A stretch of 64,000 bases of DNA. Origin: Gnetum montanum (taxonomy: Eukaryota > Streptophyta > Gnetopsida > Gnetales > Gnetaceae). The stretch lies in assembly GCA_015680685.1 (NCBI GenBank), contig MNCI01029978.1, positions 329,694 to 393,693 on the forward strand, written 5' to 3'. Of this stretch, positions 11,801-23,141 are shown piece by piece (positions within the stretch are counted from its first letter, which is position 1; each line of letters starts with the position of its first letter). The notes below the pieces were generated by a model, which saw only the letters and a program-made list of their open reading frames with translations, searched no databases and was not told the DNA's origin. Made by a program: the position numbers and the translations under genes.

Positions 11801-11945
11801 TGCTTAAAATTTTCAGGAATTTTTAACTCTCCCCAATAAGTATCATCATTTGCATCATCAGAGAGTTGGCAATGAACTTACTCTAGTTCATCCATGCCTA
11901 TGACATATACACATGTCAGGCTCTTAGTCAGTTTTATGCAAAGTG
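8900..11945 (-). pseudogene. Decayed Ty3/gypsy pol (RT-RNase H-integrase)
   Basis: The minus strand reads, from right to left, an RT N-terminus (about 11850-11780, related to 40495 onward) and the RT core with an FMDDF active site at about 11113-11127. It continues with an RNase H segment containing TDAS and the CPYYIHCAS block (10560-10700). Next come an integrase zinc domain ending in VHSCE (9908-10126), an integrase core and an YHPQANG-type segment (about 9500-9600), and a C-terminal domain around 8950-9200. The order RT-RNH-INT defines Ty3/gypsy. Many stops and frameshifts break every domain, so it is not translatable. It is the same family as the element at 36-42 kb. Confidence 0.85.
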
Positions 11946-11959
11946 TGCTACTCTCAGAA

Positions 11960-12480
11960 CTAACCCTAGGATATCTATCAAGCAACCTTCAAGCCAAAAA
12001 GCCCAAAATGTGAAAATTATCATGCTAACACATTTAGTTATAAATTGGATTAAGGCAAGTCATCTTCCTACAAAAAGAATCAAACCAAGAAGTCCCTTGA
12101 TTTATTTGCATATTATAGAAAATGAACCAGGTAAAGCTCTACTAAACTTGGGTCCTCGAATCAATCTGATTTCAATGAAGATGTACAAGATATGGAGCTT
12201 ACCTCTACTTAAAAATTGCAACATCAAATTAAAGCTTGTAGATTAATCAATTATTGTCCCATTAGGATTTCTATAGGACATCATGAACATCATCCATTGT
12301 TGATCCTATTTAGTAGATTTCCTAGTAATTCATGTTGATAACTACAAGAAAAAATTTCCCATCATAATGTAAAGAGCTTGGCTAAGCACCATCAATGGCA
12401 AGGTTGGAATTAGAGATCTCTTCTTAAAAATTTCCAAGAAAAATGAATTTGGCAGATTAGGAAGAAGAGAGCACCATGTA
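11960..12480 (+). pseudogene. Gypsy aspartic-protease fragment in flipped orientation
   Basis: The plus strand encodes a segment collinear with the protease of the element at 39700-40130. It shares the HLVINWIKA-like lead-in, the ALLNLGPRINLIS segment at the active-site position (a DSG-type triad is not preserved) and the LKLVD block. It should precede RT on the same strand, but the neighbouring RT at 11.9 kb is on the minus strand. The two parts are therefore head to head, from an inversion or from two different insertions. Confidence 0.65.
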
Positions 12481-13329
12481 TCACATATAGTGATATAGGA
12501 TTCAATTACATGTAGAAAATATGGATCATCAAAAGCATAATGTTCACAGCATATAAATTCTACTCCTAAATGATCAAAAATCTCAACATTTGTAATATAA
12601 TTTTTTTTAAAAGAGATGCTAATTATTTGAACACTTTATTCAAACTCAATAACTTTGATAACTAGTGATAAGACTCTTGATTTGAAAGCTCCAAGTCATG
12701 GGGTTCAATTCTAGTGGCAATGCTAAGTTATAAAATTCTAATTAGGAAAAATATATATTCTGTAAGATAAGTGTTTAAAGTTTTTTCGATTTATGTCATT
12801 CAATTGATGTTACATGTAATGTTGCTAGATTTAGTAGGTAATCCTTCATGTAAAACCAACACTTCTTTGCAATTCTACAAATTACATGATGATTTGTATG
12901 AATCTATTACTAAGGAAATTTCTAGAAGGTATTTTTTCATGCAAATTCTAGGTTATTTACCTTATTCCTCAATTTTTTGAGCCATTTAAATTGGAAAGAT
13001 CAAGATTTGGATGCTATTCATTCTTGTTATTTATCAAACTTATTTGTGCTAGTAGAATTTATTAACTCAATGATTGTTTCTAAGTTCCTTGATATTAGTG
13101 TTTTTAATTATTGTCATGCTTTATTAATTATTTGAAAGTCAAGGTTCTAATTTAATCTAGAATCTTGTGAATTTTGAAAGTTTTATTGTTCTGTTGAATT
13201 ACTGAACCTTCCATTAATTTTAAAAAAAAAATTAAAAGGGATATTGTCTCTTGAATTAGGTTAATCAAACATTTTGAAACACTAGTTACAATAGTTTTCA
13301 CAAAATTTGTTATATGATTGAAGTGAATC
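12481..13329. other. AT-rich stretch, probably LINE 5' part
   Basis: No clear coding signal is seen. It lies between a gypsy protease fragment and LINE-like sequence on the plus strand and could be degraded LINE ORF1. No motif was found that would prove it. Confidence 0.3.
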
Positions 13330-14745
13330 TTAATTTGCTTAAGTGATAAATTCTTCTACATGTTGGTGGAATTGATTATTTGTAGAAGGTTTTTTATTAT
13401 AATCTTCCACGGTCATGTAACTATTATCATAGAGAGGGTTATATGTTTAATTCGTATCCTTTTATGTTGCAAAAAGAAAAAGGCTATGCAAGCATGTTAG
13501 CAACAAGCTACTACAAATGCTACTAAGGTTTCTTTTATAAATGTTATAGATCTTGCTAATTTTTTTTCTATAGATGTTGCAAATCCTACGATGATTTCTT
13601 CTACTAATATTTTAATAGTTAGCCCACCCTTTTCTTTTACTACTATTCAATAGAATGTATCTTCGAAGAAGATTTTAATTAAATTAGTTTCAAAGAATTT
13701 GTTAATGACTAAGGGGAAAAATATATGTTTCTAAGATATCATAGAAATATATTGTTGATTTAGATGATTTTTAAATTGTTCTTCATAATAAAAATGTTAA
13801 GGAAGTTTATCTATTAGTGAATATATGTCAAATATTCAGAATGGTAAGCATGTTTAGGAAACTTTAATTACTAATAATTCATTTGTAGCTATTGATCAGG
13901 ATATGGAAATAATTTCTTTTCATAATATTGATTCTAAGATAATTTCTTTTGATACTATTTATTCTACTAACAAGGGGCCTCCTCCCCCTTCACCCAATAT
14001 TAACCTTTTTATGAAATATCGAAGGTATTACTAATAGACTTCAAACAACATTTATCAGTGCTTTTATTTTTAGAAAACATTTAGTTTCTAATTTTATTCT
14101 TCTTCAACAGATTAAAATTTCTAATTTGGATATAGTCATGGTTGGTAATAGTATTCCTTATGATTTTACAATATTATTTACTAATCATAATATTAGTCAT
14201 GGTGGTGTAGCTCTCATTATCAATTATTTTTTCTCTAAAAATATTCTTTCATGACAAAGATAATTCTATAGTTTAGGTAATTTTCCAAGGTTCTTCAAGT
14301 CCTTTTAATATTTGCACTATTTATGGTTCTACTACTTTTTCAAATAGAATTTCTCTCTAGCATTTTCTTCTCCAAAGTATGTCTAACATTTCTTGGCTTT
14401 TTGATGGTGATTTTAATATGATTAAAAATTATTATAATAAAATCAATAGAGCTTCTTCTCAGCTTACAAGCCATGAGCTTTCTACTTGGTGTGATCTTAA
14501 GGAATAATTTTTTTTTAATTGATGCAATTGGATCAAATGTTTGCTATGAGGATTGGTTTACTTGCTCTAACCTCCATGAAGGTAATAATTGAATTTTTAA
14601 AAGACTTGACCAATTTAATTTTTCTAATTATTCTTTTTGGTTCGATGATGGAAAGGTTACAATTCACAAAGATACAACTCTTTCAAACCATTTTTCAATT
14701 TCTCTTAATCTTGAATTTGGTATTAAATTTATAGTTTAATGTTAT
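13330..14745 (+). pseudogene. Plant L1-type LINE remnant: ORF1 tail and endonuclease
   Basis: At about 13390-13460 the plus strand gives a YNLPRSCNYYH-like run, which matches the position of the LINE ORF1 zinc-knuckle region but with cysteines lost. From about 14030 an AP-type endonuclease can be followed. WLFDGDFNMI (about 14395-14420) is the metal-binding GDFN motif, followed by the conserved spacer and a LSNHFSISL segment (about 14680-14705) at the SDH site. Stops interrupt the frame. The RT core that should follow is missing, and the C-terminal part is found at 19.69 kb. Confidence 0.65.
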
Positions 14746-15029
14746 GAGCTTTTCTATATGAATCCATCTTTATTTATTTTTCTTCTAGAACAGGTATTTT
14801 GACATCTCTATGTAATGCAGAAATAAGACTCCTTGGTAAATCAAGTACGATTGATTGGTGGTTATGTATTATATATTATGTTCATAATGTTGCCCACTAG
14901 TTGATAAGCAATATGCCAAGTAAAAAAGCGATGTTGAGAAAAAATCTATGATGAAATTCAATAGATCAACACTATAATATAAAATGATATCTTTAAGATT
15001 ATTCTTCAATAACAACTAGCTTATGTTCT
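14746..15029 (+). mobile_element. Probable LINE linker sequence up to an insertion point
   Basis: AT-rich, with scattered short peptide runs consistent with the region between LINE endonuclease and RT. The inserted LTR begins at about 15030. No other feature was seen. Confidence 0.35.
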
Positions 15030-15602
15030 ATGACATCTTGTTCCCATATGTCAAGGAAAATGTCAAATATATGTTATATTAGACATTAGGTGTAAGAAGA
15101 TAACATAGTAAACATCAAATATGTGTAACATTTGACATAAAGCATATGGAAAATAATAGGGAAAATACATAACGAAAAAGAAAAAGAGTGTTTTATTGAT
15201 ATGGAATAGTGTATCTAGATCATGCTATGGGTGTTCCTTAGGCTTTTCTTCTTTCAGCATCTATCCCTTAGAGGCAATCCAACACTACCATCATGGTTAA
15301 GCCTATAGCCAACTAGAGAGAATGCCCAGGCCTCTTCCTGTTCCACTTTGTCCAACTCTCATTACTCACCTTTACCAGCTCTACAACTCCATGCTAATAT
15401 GACCTCTAATGCCCAATTATAAATATCTTAGGTCAAAACCCCATAGGTTACCTTAAGAGGCATGTCCATTATTACAATATGCCCTTTCAGCTCTTAATTA
15501 TAACTTGCCCTTTCTAGTCTTGTTATACTAATCTCAAGATTATTTATGAAAAGACACCATCTTTATTATGTAATAGCATCATTTGGGGATGGGGACATTA
15601 CA
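15030..15602 (-). mobile_element. LTR of the second family, copy H (about 573 bp)
   Basis: On the minus strand it starts TGTAATGTCCCC at 15602, immediately after a purine-rich tract (CCTAAGGAGGGTATAT, about 15603-15618). It runs to a TGACA-type end near 15030. It matches 2962-3532 throughout. As in copy G, CCR4-like sequence lies upstream on the same strand. Confidence 0.65.
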
Positions 15603-16021
15603 ATATACCCTCCTTAGGTTTCATTCATTCTCAAATGAATCCACATTCACTATCTTTTTCCAACTTCAATGCTCTTTTTATGGTCCTATGCTCCAATAAT
15701 TTGATTTCTTCTTTAGGCTTGAAGTGATCTCTTCCTTATTCTATTAATAAGAATATATATAAGTATTAAATATTATTTTATCAATAATTACCTCATTTTC
15801 TAAGATAATGACAAGTGGTGAATTAAAGATCTACCAACCACCAATTATCAATCCTAACCAGGGTCACACAAAGTGTAACTCATATCTAGTTACCCAAGTG
15901 AAGGTAGGGAAAATCCTTATTTTCAACTTTCATTGCCTTAGATATTTTACTTATTCAATTAACATATAAATTAAATAGTGAATAAAAGTATAAGATCATA
16001 AAATAAAATTAATATTAAGAC
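15603..16021 (-). mobile_element. Internal 3' region between CCR4-like fragment and LTR H
   Basis: Collinear with 3533-3970. The shared non-coding sequence extends from the LTR through the purine tract to the coding fragment, so LTR and CCR4-like sequence were copied as one unit. Confidence 0.5.
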
Positions 16022-16690
16022 ACTTCTTGATCTTGATCAACCTTAGGGATTAATGGAAGTAGTTGTAATTTTTCCATAAGTGGTATATGATCAGATGGTC
16101 TTGTTTTGGATGGAAGGGCTTGATCTTGCTTTTTCTTAACTTCTTATTTAGAAATTAACTCTAGTAACTTGGTAACTTAAAAGAATCAGACATTGTACCA
16201 AATATAATCTAGGGTCGCAATGAAGAATGATGTTGAACCATCATGTAGAGCAATCACTAAAATGAAATTCTTAATGAATACTATCCATCAACATCAACAT
16301 TTATGAATTTTGGGATTTAATTTATCTATTGAAGATTCTAAGTAGAATATGCACTAGCTAATGAAATTATGAATTGATAGGAACATCTTCTTCAAATTGA
16401 GTTTGTCTTCTAAGGATTCCTTTACAGATTCATATTTTAAGAATTGATAAATACTGCTTCTAACTTTTACATTGAAGTCTCCACAAAGAACAATTGGCAC
16501 TAGATCAACATGTCGTAGGAATAACTTATTCTTCAAACTTTCCTCTATTTGCTTAATCTAGTATGATCCTTAGCACAATCTAACATATGGACATGTTGAT
16601 TTGGCAATTAAATGTATGTTGACCACACATACACATCTTCCTAATAAATGAATTTTTAATATTAATGTCAAGGCTATGTAGCTTCTTCTA
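16022..16690 (-). pseudogene. CCR4-type deadenylase gene fragment, copy 2
   Basis: Minus-strand fragment collinear with 3971 to about 4650. It has LCGDFN (about 16480), KYESVKESLED downstream, and a degraded TLDY region near 16190. Stops and substitutions are more numerous than in copy 1. The N-terminal side ends abruptly at about 16690, where gypsy gag sequence begins. Like copy 1, it covers only the C-terminal part of the exonuclease domain. It is a pseudogene fragment carried with an LTR. Confidence 0.7.
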
Positions 16691-16708
16691 CACTTTCATG
16701 TTTTCACA

Positions 16709-17209
16709 ATTCTCCTTCTTCTTTTGCTACCTGCTTAATGAGCCTTTGGAAGGATAAGACAATCTTCTAGGTGTTTGCCTTTTTGCTAGTCATAGATTTA
16801 GAGCATACACCCTAGACTCTTATAAGTGTGACACAATGGAGCAACATCCCTTAGGNATGAGATTCATTGGATGAACAACTCCAAATTGCTCTAAGAATCA
16901 TTGAAGAATCAAGAGAGTAGAGTAGTGATCATAACTGCAGGAGGTGAAAAGAAGCTAAATGTACCTACCAAAGGGATAAGGGCAAGATTGTTGCAGTAGA
17001 TGAAATTGTGAAAACTGAATTAGATGATGATTGTGGGTGTGACATTTGCCAATATGAACATCCTAAGGGATGTTGCTCCATTTTGTCACACTTATAAGAG
17101 TCTAGGGTGTATGCTCTAAATCTATGACTAGCAAAAAGGCAAACACCTAGAAGATTGTCTTATCCTTCCAAAGGCTCATTAAGCAGGTAGCAAAAGAAGA
17201 AGGAGAATN
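16709..17209. repeat. Near-perfect inverted repeat bounded by single N bases
   Basis: Arms 16709-16855 and 17062-17208 are 147 bp each and, by eye, differ at about one base. Each is followed by an N (16856 and 17209). The spacer 16857-17061 carries gag sequence in plus orientation (zinc-type segment CDICQYEHPKGCC), while the surrounding gag is on the minus strand. The geometry arm-N-spacer-inverted arm-N recurs at 50.1-50.8 kb. I favour a fold-back assembly join over biology. Confidence 0.8.
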
Positions 17210-18502
17210 ACCAAGAGCTCTCCTCATTTCTGATATAAGTCCATCTATGATATGGCAAAGTTGTTCCCACTGAGAATAACCATGGCTAGGGCATTGATGT
17301 ATGAGAGAATAGTATCTACCCATGGTGGTGTCCAAGGGTTCATGGATTTCTTGCTTCCATCCTTGGATTTGCCTTAGCATATTAGACACTCTCGAGTATG
17401 TATGATACTTATCATTAAATAACTATAGCATTGTACTCCACCTATGGATGGATTCTAACTCCAAGGACTGGTATCAGCTTTTTGCTTCCTTGATGAGTGT
17501 CCTGGGAAATAACTTTAGTTTCTACTAATCGTTTTCAATATTTTGTAAGGCACAAGCATTATGAAAAGCTTGAAGATGTGTCTATGGATCAGAATTATAT
17601 CCCCCCTCAAATCTAGGAATATTGTTCATATCAAGTTAGTTGATCTAACTATCTTTCACATGCCTTGTGGGAATTTTTATAACCTCTACAATATCTAACA
17701 TACTTCAAGTTGCCAGCAAATGCTTATCATCATCATTATTTTGATGACATTCTCTGCTACCCCTTTGGCCATTGTGGGCTTGGCGATCATCATTATTGTC
17801 CCATTATTCACCTCCATCATGGTTGTTCTTTTTGTGGTGTTTTTTAGAACTAAAAGAGGAAGAAGAAGATGCAGATGAAGAAGGCAAAGAGGGAGGAGGA
17901 GAACTACCACCACCATGGTATCTGCCAACTCCCCTTTGATTGTCATGGCCATGTTCATCAATTTTCTTATCCTCTTGATGCTTGTCCAAGCCCCTGCCTT
18001 GACTGCCATCTTTACCTAAACCTAGATTGTTGATAGTGGACCAAAGATTTAGGGTCACACTGCCATCACTAGTAACAAGGGGTGAAGAATCTTCATGTTG
18101 AGAGCACCTAAAGAGAGGGTCCTCATTATTGTCTTGGGTAAGTAGAAATAAGGGATTGGTGAATCATTTCCCCTTCACAAACTCATAGTGCTTCTCTTGG
18201 TGTCAATCTCTCCAATGTTATGTTTCAATGGGATGGTAGTCCTGGTAGTCATAATCATGCATAACATACTCCTCTTAAAGATCATGGATGCCCAACTTCT
18301 TAAGAATTTGAAGCAGCATCATGGGCACATATCGATTAGGAGGCATTACAATGTTGCCTTTCATATCACACCATTATAGTTGTTCATCTTGATGCAAGAT
18401 GAAGGTGAGGTCAGGCACATACTCATCTAGATGAGTATATACCACCTTGCATTCCTGAGGGACTAGTGGTTTAGTATCATCATGCCTGTGAGAAGAAGAC
18501 AT
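17147..18502 (-). pseudogene. Decayed gypsy gag (Athila-like)
   Basis: Starts at an ATG at 18500-18502 (MSSSHRHDD), about 135 bp downstream of the PBS on the minus strand, as expected for gag. Downstream are a low-complexity serine/proline run (around 17870-17900) and a capsid-like segment with RYYSLIHQCPSHGYSQWEQL (around 17250-17310). That segment also occurs, decayed, in the gag at 38450-38560. Stops break the frame. Gag forms the particle in which the element is reverse-transcribed. The 3' part runs into the N-flanked fold-back. Confidence 0.7.
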
Positions 18503-18637
18503 TTTACAATACAAATAAAATGTCAGTGTGTTTATGTGATTATATTATGTGTGAGAATGATTCTTTTGACCTTAGGGTTCATCCGATAATGTTAATGATG
18601 TTCACTAAACCTGGATAACACACATCTCAACAAAAAG

Positions 18638-18658
18638 AGTCCCCAGCAATAGTGTCGA
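18638..18658 (-). promoter_or_regulatory. Primer-binding site of gypsy element
   Basis: Directly adjoining the CATCA end of LTR E on the minus strand is TCGACACTATTGCTGGGGAC. This is close to the TGGCGCCGTTGCCGGGGA primer site (tRNA-Asp type) common in plant gypsy elements. A sister copy lies at 37048-37068. Confidence 0.7.
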
Positions 18659-19603
18659 TGATGAGCGATCGAGGTACCCCTACACCCAACCATATGAATC
18701 ACGAAGCATTCACGCATGATCTGGTTGAATTCCATGGACTCTATGTCTTTTGGTACACTAGTCTTATAGAAAGTGAACCTTGCCCTAATAGTCATTCATT
18801 GTCTTCTCAATTACACTTGTGATGCACAAAGATATGGTTAAGTGTAATCAAGGCATCTAATTTTTATTATTTTATGTTTTATGTTCCTAGTGCTTGAAAT
18901 AGAGAAATGAAGTAATTTAATAACTAATTTAATTTAACTAATTAACTAGTCTCTTACTAGTTCTAACATAAGCATTCATTCCCACTTTCCGTACATGTCC
19001 TAAACCCATATATCCACTACTAGGATTACCAAGCACTATGCTAGTAGGAAAACCAAGTAATAACATTGCTAGGATTACCAAGCGAATACATGTTTACACT
19101 TGAAGCAGTCCTAGTTATGTGTTTAACTTATTTAGCTTAATTAATTAACTAATCACTTAAAGTCTAATTTAGCTTAATTAATTGCATAATTAATGAAAAA
19201 ATTAATGCATACATGAATCACTAATCTATTCCAAGTGTTGCAATGTTTGATCAAAAGGCTCATTTTTATTGCCATTCACACTGGTGTGTTCAGGTACAAC
19301 TATGTTTGAATAAAGATTTGTACACTTTCTGACTCCTGCTACAAGCACTCAAAGAAATATTCCAACTCTCGAATTACAAAACTACAAGAGCTTTACTACA
19401 ACTATCATAAGAAATCCCTAAACACAGCTAATGAGCATGTATTTATAGATTTTATTATAGCGCTATGTCAACAATGATCCATAGACGTAGCAAATGCTAC
19501 GTCGATGCAACCTCGTTGACAAGGCAACACCACGTAGATGGGGCCCCATTGACGAGGCCACATCAACAAGGACCCGTCAACGTAACACAATAATGATTCA
19601 TCA
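18659..19603 (-). mobile_element. Gypsy 5' LTR, copy E (945 bp)
   Basis: On the minus strand it starts TGATGAATC, has a TATA box around 19440, and ends GCTCATCA beside the primer-binding site. The ends and the GTAGGGGTACCTCG block near the 3' end are shared with copies A-C. Upstream of the TATA box, 19480-19590 is rich in CGTTGAC/GTCAACG and CTACGT/ACGTAG words in place of the GATATC palindromes of copies A-C. It is the 5' LTR for the gag at 17.1-18.5 kb. Confidence 0.75.
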
Positions 19604-19689
19604 TCATTCAAGCTACTCATGTGTATTATTCATTATGTTGGACTCCTAGTATTTTTGCATATTTTTGCATTAATTAGCTTGTGCAAAAC

Positions 19690-20880
19690 TTTCTTTGGAG
19701 TAGTAGCCATTCTAGAAAATGATTTTGTTGTGTTACTTGGAACACTTGTACTTCTCACAAAGAGGATTGTGCCCTAAGACTGGTGAATTATTGTAAGCAA
19801 GGTATTGTTTTATATGCCAAGTGAGTGATTAAATACTTATCTCATGGAGAGCCTTGGAAGCTTCTTTTTCATAAGTGCATTCAAATGGGTAAGCTTAGAA
19901 GTAGTAATTACTAGAAAGATATTCATTTTTTAATTAGATCCTTTTTCCAAAAGGTATTACTATATTAGATTCTATTTTCATAAAGCACATTTAGATGGCT
20001 TGGAGTTTTATCAGTGATTTTTGAAACTTTAATAATATTATTGTTTCTACCTCTATGCTTGATAAGATTTCTCCTTGATGGCTTCCTATTAATAATGAAC
20101 CATGGGCTATTAAGCGTCTATACCTTTGTAGTATATGGTGTAAGCTTGGCATTTTCTCCCTTTTATCACTTCACATACATAATTGCTGGATTATTTATTC
20201 CGAGTGTTAAAGTCTCTATAGCATTAATGTTTCTAAAAAGTCTATATTTTTTTATCTTTTGGATATTTTAAATAGAAGTGTAACTATTCAAGATCCTCAT
20301 AATGGTTTTCTTAATTTTTCTTGAATTAATGACCATAATGTTTTTTCTTATTGGTCCAAGATTGTGTATACTCTTATTAGTTCTAATACTAATATCTGGT
20401 CAAGATTCAATTATCTTTGGAAGATTAATCACAATGTGTAGTTATGGAAGCAATGAATTCAAAAGATATGGAATGCTACTACTCTTTAAAAAATTAGACA
20501 TTTTCTATGGTATTTGATTTAGCAAGGTTTGCCTATTGGTATTCAACACTCTAATTTAGGTGTTCATGATTCATCCATTGTTTTTTTAATTTTTCCCTTT
20601 CTCATAGCTCTTGGACTTGATGTAGCAAGTATTTACATGGTTTTCAACCAAGATTACATGAAGTTTTATTTAGTGACACTCCTTAACTTCAAGGATTTTT
20701 GCTTCATACTTAGCGTTGGTTTTGTTCTCTTATTCTTTATGTCATCTAAAAGTTTTGATGTAATGTCATTTTTCTTAAAAATTCTCTAGCCAATTTTCTT
20801 CCATTGTTAGTTCAAGGTGACATCATTCAACAATTGATGCTTCAACTAAATTCCTAAAGGTTTATCTCTTTTGTTTTGTT
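19690..20880 (+). pseudogene. LINE C-terminus: post-RT and zf-RVT-like region
   Basis: The plus strand gives LVNYCKQG- and HGEPWKLLFHK-like runs (about 19770-19890) that match the region after the RT of plant L1 LINEs. It then gives a KIRHFLWYL and GLPIGI block (about 20490-20550) that matches the zinc-binding RVT tail. Stops are frequent. It probably belongs with the endonuclease remnant at 13.3-14.7 kb, separated by about 4.9 kb of LTR material. Confidence 0.6.
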
Positions 20881-21199
20881 TTGTTATTAATAAGAAGCCT
20901 TTAGTAGGAAGTAAAAGATCATTTAGGTGCTTTTGAATGAAGGTAAAATCTAATCCTTTTCTTACCCTAGAGGGAAAGTTTTTCATGATTGGTTGAAAAG
21001 ATGAAAACCTAAAAAAGTATCTCCAAAATCATTGGGCCTTTCCTTTTTGTTATTATGGAGTTTGTCCTCTACTTCTCTACTTTTATACTATGAATTTTTA
21101 TTTTTAATATATTTATTTTTTGGGGGTTATACACCCTCTAGGTTTAGTGTAGGGACACCTCTTCTGATTCCCTTGCTCTACCCCACATGCTATGTGTCT
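20881..21199. other. LINE 3' tail or unassigned sequence
   Basis: Pyrimidine-rich, AT-rich sequence with no motif. It may be the 3'UTR of the LINE. Nothing else is seen. Confidence 0.25.
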
Positions 21200-22080
21200 T
21201 TTTTGGATGATTTTTGTTGATGATGATTCTTAGATGTTTTGGCATGTTTAGAGGTATTTTTGGCTTATTTTGATGAGTTTAGGAGGTTCTAGGATCTATG
21301 GGGACTTGTTGCGAGGTATTCATAGGCTCTCAGCATCAAAATGAGCACTTTTATTTTTGGCACCTTTAGAAGAGATGTCTCCCCAAAAAGATAGACATCT
21401 TTCCAAAGACGTCTCCCCTGAAAAGTAAACATCTACCAAAAATAAAAGACGTCTCTCCCGAAACTAGGCTTTTTACAATAGATGTCCCAGCAAAGCCAGA
21501 GATGACCTATACACATGGGGAAACTTCTAAAAATGTTGTTCTAATTTGGAAAACAGCCAAAGCAAGATGGAAACAACTGGGGAGAATGTGAGAAGACTTC
21601 AGAAACATCTAAAGAACTTCAAGTTGAGTTGAGAAAAGGTTTCTAGGGTTTTTACCTTCCAACTGCTTATAAATATTGATGTAATTTATCATTGTTGGGA
21701 CAAGAGAGAGCATAACCTTGACCATGAGCAAGAGAGAAAGCTTGTGAGAGTTGAGGGAGGAGTGCTTGTGCAAAGAAGTTGAGAGAGAGGTAAAGAAGAG
21801 CACTTGAGAGAGATTAGGAGAATCTCTTGTAAGTATCTTGTCTTGAGCTTGGGCTCCATTGTGAGCAATTGAGGATTGAGAGGGAACAAGTGTGGTCTCT
21901 AAGATCCTTGGGAGAGTTGTGAGTTGAGCTTGGCTCCTCATCTTTGTTGTATTTTTTTTATGTATTTTGAGAATTATCTTAATATGTGGGAGATTTTCTC
22001 TATTTTATTGTGTTGTTCTTACTTTCTAAGCTAAATCTGCTTGGAAGTTGTGGATTGGGTCCTATTGGGGTTTATCAAGG
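21200..22080 (+). mobile_element. Putative LTR or solo LTR with reiterated GATGTCT words
   Basis: A TATA-like TTATAAATATTG at about 21668 is preceded at 21365-21495 by many copies of AGATGTCT, AGACGTCT and AGACATCT. It is followed by a purine-rich AAGAGAGA leader, typical of an LTR R/U5. Edges are not defined. A related word array lies in the LTR-like region at 52.6 kb on the other strand. Confidence 0.4.
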
Positions 22081-22084
22081 TGCA

Positions 22085-22400
22085 ACACCCCATGCACCAA
22101 GGTTTATGGATTTTTTGATTAATCATATTAAGAAAATAATCTTTATAGTTGATCTCCCTAGCATAAATCTAAATTGCTTTGCTAATATTGTTAATTCAAA
22201 TTTGAGACATTACTCCGTAACTCTCTCCCAAAGCTTCCTAATATGGCTCATAAGCTTGATTCCTTGGTAGTTTGCATAATTTTGTACATCTCCTTTCTTC
22301 TTGTACATGGCAACAACAATACTTTTTCTCGGTCTTTCATTTCTTTCCAAGCTTCTATAGGAATGATATTTAGTCCAATAGCTTTGCCATTTTTCATCTT
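22085..22400 (-). pseudogene. RTE-type non-LTR reverse transcriptase fragment
   Basis: The minus strand encodes MYKKKGDVQNYANYQGIK, LMSHIRKLWERV and, after a stop, FMLGRST. This order is diagnostic of the RT fingers region of RTE-clade LINEs in plants. Only about 80 codons remain and two or more stops are present. Its plus-strand left edge abuts a possible LTR end. Confidence 0.75.
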
Positions 22401-22537
22401 ACATCAAGTTGCCTTCAACTCAAAAAAAACTAAAATTAAAAAAAAAATCATTAACCATTTCAAAAATTAATTATTCTTCTTAAATGTCCTCTTTTACAAA
22501 TTCTTCATCAAATAACTTTAACCTATCAAAAAATTCA

Positions 22538-22639
22538 TTAACTTTCACCAAAATTCTCTCATCTACCTCCATTAACTTTTACCAAAATTCTCTCATCTAT
22601 CTCCATTAACTTTTACCAAAATTCTCTCATCTATCTCCA
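22538..22639 (+). repeat. Three-copy 34-bp tandem repeat
   Basis: Three head-to-tail copies start at 22538, 22572 and 22606, each containing CCAAAATTCTCTCATCTA. Copies 2 and 3 are nearly identical. It marks the border between mobile DNA and the CNOT9-like gene. Confidence 0.9.
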
Positions 22640-23141
22640 TGATGCATTTGATTGATGAGTGGTTATACCTGCATTAACGGTTAGCATCTCGTCTTGTATG
22701 TTTTTCAGGAAGCTTTAAGAGTGTAGATACCTTCGCCAACGGAATAAAATTCTTTCGTTTCGAAAAGTATGTCTTGCCTTCACCATTCGAATTTTACGAA
22801 AAAGATTTGTAAATCGCCAAAGTGCCTGGAAAATTTCAATTTTTATCCAAAATAAAAGTCTGAGAAGGTAATTACGAATATCTTACCTTTTTAGAACGCG
22901 AGGTTGTAGACTCTGTAACGGATACTTTCGGCAAGATAAAGCTCCAATCGGACACCAATTTTTTGAGCCAAATGCCAACTACAGTTTCTTTTCTTCAAAT
23001 GTGAATTCTGCGGAGCTGAAACAAATAATATCAGAGCAGAGAAGAGAAGAAAAAACAATCACGGCGGTGGAATCCTGTGTGCTGAGCAATAACAACGCTG
23101 AAGAAGTAGCAGAAGCTGCAGTTGCAGGAGCAGAATTCAAC
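22640..23141 (+). promoter_or_regulatory. Upstream region and untranslated first exon of the CNOT9-like gene
   Basis: No retroelement similarity is seen. The 3' part (to 23141) is followed by a GT at 23142, which fits a splice donor pairing with the AG at 23549-23550. The result is a 5'UTR exon and a leader intron of about 409 bp. The frame through 22872-23141 is open but contains no ATG, so I treat it as untranslated. No clear TATA box was found, and the transcription start cannot be placed. Confidence 0.45.

Noticed and set aside
17695-18058. Leucine-rich and serine-rich minus-strand frames as separate proteins
   Set aside because: Overlapping frames in a low-complexity part of gag. Only the serine/proline frame fits the gag order.
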